Shown in pieces: positions 56,641 to 64,000 of a stretch of DNA of 64,000 nt; position 1 is the first letter of the stretch, and each line of letters begins with the position of its first letter. The notes beneath the pieces were generated by a model that was given only the letters and a program-made list of their open reading frames with translations, had not been told where the DNA came from and did not search any database. Origin of the DNA: Rhyzopertha dominica (taxonomy: Eukaryota; Arthropoda; Insecta; Coleoptera; Bostrichidae); NCBI GenBank assembly GCA_025024175.1, contig QCXZ01000041.1:25353786-25417785 (forward strand), read 5' to 3'. The translations under genes and the position numbers were made by a program.

Positions 56641-57059
56641 TCATCTTGCAAATGTAGGTAACAAAGTCCATTAAGTATTTAATAATAGTATTATGTGCGT
56701 GCTGCTCGCTCATAACATTTTAACAAAACATGACATCTAGATTGTTAGCTTAGTTTTTTAGGCATCACACGCATGGCTTCCTAACGGAACTAATTATGTT
56801 ACATGCAATTGACACTCCTGGGGGGTCTAAGGCAGGAGACATCGCCTATTTAACTAATCAGAACAGATCTCTACAGGAGGCACGCACAAAGGAGGTGCAG
56901 TGTTGCTAATAGTTATCACGAGCATTAGATTCACCAACCTCCATGCGACATCTTAGATGCTAAAATGCCAATTTATACTGTTAAATTTATAATTTAATTG
57001 AATATTAGTGTTAAAAAAACATTAGGGGTACTACGTTAAAGTCAGATTTGTAAACAAAC
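56641..57059. other. Non-coding DNA
   Basis: Nothing recognised here. Confidence 0.35.
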
Positions 57060-57430
57060 TATATAATGTGTTACCGCATGGCGAACTCTTCACTAGTCGC
57101 ACTCCTTCAGCTGGCTCCCTATTGTTTGGCAGCTGCGAACATTTCAGGAGTTGAGAAGTCTCGCGTGTCGCTTGTTAGCAACTGGCGCTTATTGCTATCA
57201 ATTACCGACATTGTTAGGGGACCAGATTGCGTTGCAATGGGGGCGACAACTACCTCCGGAATCCGGTAACAAGAAAGGAAACGGCGTCATGTAAACAACA
57301 CAAGAATAATTTGATAACCGGCGATGCCAATTTACTCCCGAAATGGCGGGTAACTCAGAAATATGACACTAGTTTGCCTAATGGGATTTCTCTTAATTTA
57401 ATCAGTGAACTGGTTCCCTGATTTCAAGAA
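57060..57430. other. GC-elevated island, possible conserved non-coding element
   Basis: Balanced composition, with two overlapping plus-strand frames (67 and 64 codons) that lack domains. It resembles the other islands in this window. Confidence 0.25.
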
Positions 57431-58069
57431 CAGCATTTAAGACTTTATGAACGGAGTGCTGAACGAAGAAGGCTAATTAGTTAATTGGATTGGAGGAACG
57501 GTAGTTTGATATTTGACAAAAACGAACCGGAGCGCAACTAGGGATTATGTTGGTGAATTCAAATTTCAATGCGATGAAATCTTATATAGTGGGTGCTGTT
57601 GTAAATGAAAGTTGGTTTTCTAGTAACAGAAAATGCCCGTTTATAAGAGATTTGCCCACTTGGTCCACTAAATATTAAAGAACAACTAGTTTATTGCTTT
57701 TTGTGTAAAAATAGACACAAGCAGCAGCATGCCCAGTGATTCGTTTAATATATTAGAACCCAATGTAAGTAATACTGCTTACTTACAGCGACAGGTACGA
57801 GGCGTAGTCGTAAAGGCATTTGTCGTCATTAAAAGAAAATACATACTTTTAGCTTTCTATAAATGTATTTCATTTTTCCATATAGCAGCTGTTTACTTTT
57901 AAGCACTTTTCGTAACTCAACATCAGCTTCATGCTTTTTTAAGAAGAGGAAATAATTGCTAAGTGCAAGGTCGCACTGTAAGGTAAAAAGGCAAAAAGTT
58001 CCCGGGAAAAATCGTGAATTCTCTCCTTAGTTGTGACAGTTCTAGTTTTGGGGACGAATACTGTCAAGA

Positions 58070-58370
58070 TGGATTCTTCACGTTTATAGTTTTCAGCGCC
58101 TACGATTTTGGATCACCCGTCTCAGTTTGACTGTTGTTTGGTTGTTGGTGTTTGTTTAGGAAAACAAGTCACCTTCGTCATGTCAATAACGATCCAAAAA
58201 CGCCTGTCCGTAAGTATTTTTGGTACCTTTGGCACCCACACTGCATACAATTTGTGACTTTTCCATAACGATCTTGCATATGGAATTGCATTCAGATGTC
58301 CTAATTAAGGGTAGGCCGCTACGGAAGCTCGAATTTCGGCGGCAAATGGGCGGGGTTCGGAGATGGGGCT
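58070..58370. other. GC-elevated island, possible conserved non-coding element
   Basis: A further island with GGCAAATGGGCGGGGTTCGG near 58341, a GC-box-like phrase. An open frame runs through it (58220-58555) but its 3' half is low-complexity and Lys/Phe-rich. A promoter or enhancer is possible. Confidence 0.25.
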
Positions 58371-58559
58371 TATTTTTCTTAAGTTTAATTAATAGAATTT
58401 CAAACCAGCAATATTATTTAAAAAAAGGGCGCCACCAGTTTTTACATTATAATGAAATTTTGAAAAAGGCCAAAAACTGGAAATGTCCGGTTTTTAAAAT
58501 ATCTCTATTTAAAATTACTCAATTGAAATTTCGTTATAGGTACATTAAAATGTAAATGA

Positions 58560-61549
58560 ATTTAAGTGTACCGGAAACGAAATTTAACAACTGAAATAGT
58601 GAGGCCTTGCCGCAAAGCTTTGCTTGAGTTCACAAAATATTTCAAAGATATATGTAGAATTTATATATGAAATTTTATGTGTAAAGGTTCTTAAATCCCA
58701 AAACAGTGATTAAAATAATAAATACACTTTGCTGTCCACGCCAGCGGTCGAGGATGGTCCATCTGTGCTCTTTCAGACTACCTCGGTGGACGCCGCCATT
58801 TTAGTTGAGTTTATCACGGTTTCCTTCAAACAGTTGCAACGGTATGCACATACGTACACATAAGCTGGTTCGAAATTTGGCTGCGTATACGGAATTAGCT
58901 TCATCTATTTCATGGTAGTATGTGTAGAACAATAACCTAATATAAAATCGGCGTTAGTTAATAAAAGATAGAAATAAAATTTAGACAATACCTCGTTCTT
59001 ATTAAGGGTTACTTCCGTTTCGGCTTCAAGACTGTTGTTCACAGAACACAAATGTACCGTAACAGGCTGAATCAAATTAACAGGTAAGCATTTCACGAAG
59101 CTAGCACACTCCTCAAGCGATTCTTCCAGAATGCCTCTGTACGCTATGGATTGCTAAATTGTATCGGGCGACAAAAACTTGAAGGATTTTCTCGCGATAA
59201 TTATACTGAATGTTGTGCGTTAGATTATGTTTTAAGAATAATTAATAAGAAAGTTCCGCATACTACCGTTTTGATTAATTGTGTTATAAGACGAATAAAC
59301 ACGTTACCATGGTGGTGCGTCCAATAAGATAAATTCATTAGCTAGACCACTTATAGTCAATCAACGATCAGATCGAAGCTTATAGTCCACTTGTTGAACG
59401 AATTCATCGTTATAGACTTCGAGGCTGCCACTCCTCCATCATGCACATTACTGCGGCCATTTTTTAATCCCCGCCACCATTGTCTAATCTTTGCTTCACA
59501 TTACTGCTGCTCCATGAACAAGGCATAAGTCTTTGTGGATTTGAGCGGCTGATGATCTCACGAATCACTTCACAAGTGGCGGGATCAACAATTATCACGA
59601 ACAGTATTGATAGTTAACTGCGTTCTCTAATTAGCAAGCGACAACACAAACACTCGTGAATTCGCATAAAGTCCATAGATGTCGCTGTATGCGCATAACC
59701 TTATTCTGACCCGCTAATGTTTAAATATACACAAACGGCCCCTTATGTAACTATATTCTATTTAATGTTTTTCACGGTGGTAGTAGGCCACGCACCAAAT
59801 GATTAAAATCAATTTTGTAACCCTTTCCAAAGTAACCGGGCTGTCAATCCTTCAAAACAGGATGCTCTTGAACGTAATTAATTATATACTTTTGGAGAGA
59901 TGGTGTTTGAATGATATGATTGATGTACGAAGCTAGATCGACCCACTCGAACCGGGGGCCTACTGAAGCTATCGGTCAGTTGCGCACCGATGATATATGT
60001 TAAATAGCGATGAGTTTATTAAAAAAGAAGGTAGGTAGCTGTTTAAAAAATTAAGTTTATTTGCAAACACGTTGTACCAAAGTTTGTTACGGTTTTCTAC
60101 TGGAGTCTGTTTTTCTGTATATCATTATTGGGATGCGAATCCCGGGGTTTGGGTACTTTAGCTTCACCGAGGTAAGCGGTGTTGAGAATGCAAATACAAA
60201 TATTGCAAATGTTATCATTATTTAACTACTTTATAAATTTAACACAAAATTCTACAAAAGAAACATTTAAAAACATTTTCTAAAAATTATTAAAATGTAT
60301 TTGGGCCATAATTTGCACGTTACGGAGCAGTAAGTCCTAACATGAATAAATAAGTAAAATGCATGTCTATGCTGTGCTGCCTACATCTCAACCAACTGCA
60401 GATAGTACTATTTCGCTGTCCGTTAGCAAAAAGTGCCGTGGGGGCCTGCTGTCAAATTGAAGTATGCAGTTGCATGCCAATTTGTCAGGCTACAGGTTAC
60501 TTCCTTTAGGAAGTAGTACCCGTTAAGGCAGCTAGGTGGCTTTGTCATCATATCAGTGTAATGCTGACAGATGGCATTGCCATCCTAAATTCTTACTTTA
60601 AATAAGTAAATTATTCTTGCTTAATTTATTTAACCGTGACCTCTTTATAACAAACATGTTCAAATAAGAAGACATGTAAAGTTAACATCAGAAATGTATC
60701 TAACTTATTTTAATAGTATTGCCGTGTTTAGTCAGGCAGGGTGGTTGGGCGGAAACGCTAGGGTTGCACAGACAATCTATTGTGCATTACTTCAATATGT
60801 GCTGATCCCAGTCTATGATGTACAGCCGTGGACTTTGAAAATGAAACTTCCTATAGAGATTGTTTACTTAGATAATTATTTCCTGGTAATATAACTATTA
60901 GCTGAACAAATATTGCTGCCTTTTAATAGTGTCATGCTGTGGTAAGAGCGTTACTTAGTTTAATAAGTTATTGCACACAGCCAGAAATAAGAATAGCTTC
61001 CAACCCAGAAAATCGTTTTTTCAAGGTCGAGTCGGTCCACGATGGTACTTGCATTCTGTAAGACGAACTATGATTAACGACTACATCTGGCCTACATGGC
61101 GGCTGTTAATATTAATTCACGCTTTGTAATATAATGTTTACCTCGCTAACCTTGTAATCGTGGAATATTTGTGTCTCTACAATATATACTTATAAGTAGT
61201 GCAGTAACACCCGTAAGTGACATAATATAATTACTAATAGCTTGAAATCAATGTTTACAGGGTAGGGTCAGGCCAGCCAAGTTTATTTACAAAGTCAATA
61301 ATCTGTTACGTCAAACTTCGGTGTAAAGCCGTTAATGGCATAGGCGGGTGCGTATTTACCATCAGACAGATAAATTGTATTAACTCAACACCAAGAGATA
61401 GTATTTTTGACGCACCATTCCATTATACAGTGCACTTTTAAGGTTCCCTTATCTAACTTTCTAACCCGTTAAATTAACAACGTCAGATAATATTCGGGTA
61501 AGATGCGTCGCCACATCACCGTCATCCAGCAAATACATTTAGGTTGCTG
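58560..61549. other. Non-coding DNA
   Basis: About 3 kb without a supportable gene, RNA or transposon. Small GC-rich patches near 58735-58800 and 59940-59985 are noted only. Confidence 0.35.
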
Positions 61550-62320
61550 AGAAGTGGTGTATTCTTTTGCTGTTGCTTGTTTCTTTCTCTTTGTTCCTCT
61601 GCTGCAGATTGTCATGTTTGCATCCATTAGCCATGCGAATTGCTGACCAGGTTACCTAACGTTGACAGTGACTTGTTCTTTGCGGATTTGCAACGTATGT
61701 CTGTCTCTACTGTCGGTTAGTTTTGTGTTGTTTTGCTCTCTGTTTTATTCTAGAGCTCGCGTTGGTTTGCACTCTATGAAATATAAAGCATGGTCCATTG
61801 TGCCTTGGCACGTGCTGGATCGTGGCGATGTAGGCGATAGTTAGGAAGCATCGTAGTAGCTAGTAGGCGTGCGTTTGGGGGCCTCTGCGCTATCGTCTGT
61901 CGTACTTACGTTCAGTAACGCTGGAGCTGAGATAGGGGTGTCCCCATAGCTGTAGCATTGTGGGGATCCCTCTTGCTTCAAAGCGCAGTGTGCCATTCTT
62001 ACGTGCGGTTGTTCTCCAAATGGAAAGTAGGACAAGTGATGTAAAAACTGTTCTGTAGAGAAGTCTGCAAATTTGCGGGCGTGCTTCGCTTGTTGTGTAC
62101 TCGAGATGAGTCGTAATCTGTTGCAAAGGGTGGGTCGATTTTTGAATTCTTATGTTGCTGCTTCGTGGGCAGTGATTTTTGCGGCTTGTTTACTCTTATT
62201 ACCGCTGCTTTCTGCCGGCTGCAAACGTCTTCTTGTTGGGTATGGTTGCGTTGGATGGACGGGCCATCACATCGTTGTGATCTGTCCATTACCTGGAAGA
62301 ACCATCACGTTATATTGATA
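61550..62320. other. GC-elevated block with overlapping unassigned frames
   Basis: Composition is balanced, and three overlapping minus-strand frames (61841-62035, 61890-62126, 61999-62289) and two plus-strand frames are open. A frame-shifted minus-strand product could be part of an old retroelement, but I recognise no motif. It stops shortly before the MITE at 62435. Confidence 0.3.
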
Positions 62321-62434
62321 TGCATATAGAATTGCGAAAAACACATCACGTCGAAATCACCAGTGCCAAGGCGGTTGGTTATAACGGAAACATCAGTTTA
62401 TTGTGCACTATATCAATATACCTTTACCAGAGCC

Positions 62435-63147
62435 AGATAAAGCATTTTGGCGTAGATTTTGAGTAGAAAATATGAGACGAGTATATTATGGCTATTGTAT
62501 ATTAAGTGTATTGTGCAAATTATTTTGTTCCAATTTCCCTGTTTTATGGGTCAATTCTTAAAATTTTTTAAAGCACTGCAGTTTTTTAATATTTATATTA
62601 CAAATTTGCATAACTTATTTTAGTAAGTCATCAGAATACCCAAACAGTTTTCTTACTTCTTTGGGACAAAACATGCGTTTCGAAGTCTTTTCTTCTACGA
62701 GTATAATAATAATAATAAATAATAGGTATAATAGGTAGCATATGAAATAGCGCGTCTTCTTCCGTTTACAGACAAGAAAGATAATAAAATCATAGTTTAC
62801 AGTCATTTAAGAACCCATTGACCGATTGAGGGCTCCAAAGCACGCTTGTGCCTTCTGGCCCTAACAACTGTATGCCGAAACAAGTTATTATTGTTTAACG
62901 TGTGTCTAGTTATTTTAATTACAATGAAGTAGTATTTTGTTTAGTTAGGAAGCAACAAAAATAATAATACACAAAATAATACTGGCATTTGAGGCATTTG
63001 GAGCTGTTAAAAGTACTAAATATTACTAGTTTGCTGTTTACCTACATAATGTTATTTTCTACAGTAGACTTTTAAAGTAGAATATTACATAGTTTGCGCG
63101 TAGATAATGGCGTAATCTACATGGAGTATTTTACGCGCCCATCACTG
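62435..63147. mobile_element. hAT-type MITE, left end missing
   Basis: The body aligns with the copy at 55786-56632 in the same orientation. It ends normally with CGCCCATCACTG at 63147 but starts inside the element (ATAAAGCATTTTGGCGTAG), so the left terminus and duplication are lost. Confidence 0.85.
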
Positions 63148-64000
63148 GTGTCAATTGATGATGGTGAACATTCTAGATCACGATTCGTTTCACTTTTTAT
63201 TTAGCAAGTAAATACCACTGACGATCTTATTGGTAACAGAGATATGTTCTGTATATTTTGCACACAGTAATGCGAAATTCTCCTTACGCTTCATGCTAAA
63301 TGTTTATGTTTGTATTTATCACTCACCTCGTTAACGTTGTAAACACAGAGTGTATGACCAACCTAGGCAACTATACTTTCTAAATCAATAATCTCTGACG
63401 TCAAATTTCTGAACTAAGACTGCAATATAGTAATTACTAATTCTGTAGCACCGTAGATATTAAAAAACTGTATTAACCTCTTAACAAGAGATTACAAAGT
63501 TTTTATGTATTAGTTTACTACATAATTTAATAGAATCGTTACCAACCAAAAAATTTTAAATAGTAACTGGTCTAGCTAATGAACTGGGGTCAAGCTGCAC
63601 TACACTTGAAAGCCACTTATTCCCTACATTTGCGAGTTACGGTTTGAACATTTTAAATGGAAAATGCTTTAGAGTGAGGTTTACAAGAAATAAGCCAAGT
63701 ATAGCTAACTGCTCGAAGCGGGAGATCTGTACGCCTTTTTTTGGACTAAGTCTGTAAACTGTTGTATTGACATTAGTCGTCCGTTTTATAACTAATTTTT
63801 AGGAGTACTGTATTGTCGTCCGTTGTCTGTCAAATATCTGTCTGGTCAGGTCAGGTTTTAGACGCTCACTCTAAGCATACATGTAGTTAGCCAATGATGC
63901 AGGCTATAGTTGGCAAAGCGAATCAAATTATTGTAAAATGTTTTTTTTTGGCTTGGAGAATTATGTGTCCATTGTATTTTTGTGTGGGTAATAAATAGGG
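63148..64000. other. AT-rich non-coding DNA
   Basis: No supported feature up to the window end. Confidence 0.35.

Overview
The window looks like a gene-poor, AT-rich intergenic stretch of an arthropod genome, most likely an insect. The reasons are the repeat types present (BEL/Pao, Tc1/mariner, pogo, hAT MITEs, a tRNA-derived SINE, a Maverick/Polinton), introns of about 60 bp, and the absence of any bacterial signal. I cannot resolve the order. No ordinary host protein-coding gene could be supported. Almost every recognisable coding sequence belongs to a mobile element. Single Ns are scattered through the window, and one 100-N gap lies at 46921-47020.

Layout. 1-9 kb: a SINE with a 14-bp target duplication, then a decayed LTR retrotransposon that joins a Copia-like gag to a BEL/Pao pol. 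9-24 kb: MITEs, a large inverted repeat carrying two opposed tRNA-Thr-like sequences, hAT-type MITE copies, and fragments of a short repeat family that carries hammerhead ribozymes. 24-27 kb: a decayed Tc1/mariner element. 29.5-30.6 kb: the 3' part of a non-LTR retrotransposon on the minus strand. 32.6-33.7 kb: a non-autonomous hAT-like element made of AACCGGTT palindromes; a second copy in the opposite orientation is at 54.1-55.1 kb. 34.3-34.7 kb: a direct tandem pair of hammerhead units with a 247-nt monomer, the layout of a metazoan retrozyme. 36.8-39.2 kb: a pogo-like transposon with a nearly intact transposase ending in a PHD finger. 40.06-52.45 kb: a 12.4-kb Maverick/Polinton. 52.5-64 kb: more MITE copies and non-coding DNA.

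The Polinton is the centrepiece. It has an exact 6-bp target duplication (TTTAAG), AG...CT termini and long terminal inverted repeats with internal subrepeats. Its left half (minus strand) encodes a protein-primed family B DNA polymerase, a three-exon dUTPase and a two-exon protein with a CHHC zinc finger and a C-terminal aromatic/acidic motif like the piRNA-pathway factor GTSF1/Asterix. Its right half (plus strand) encodes a deoxynucleoside-kinase-like protein, an adenain-like protease, a conserved accessory protein, the penton, a small conserved protein, the double-jelly-roll major capsid protein and a signal-peptide/single-TM glycoprotein-like protein. No integrase or packaging ATPase is visible. 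Most plus-strand genes carry frameshifts; the two spliced minus-strand genes are open.

Read together, the element has a replication module (polymerase, dUTPase, kinase), a capsid module (protease, penton, major capsid protein) and two cargo genes facing the host: the GTSF1-like protein and the membrane protein. The GTSF1-like gene is the strongest candidate for an undescribed system, namely a virus-like transposon carrying a mimic of a piRNA-silencing cofactor. The tandem hammerhead units are the second.
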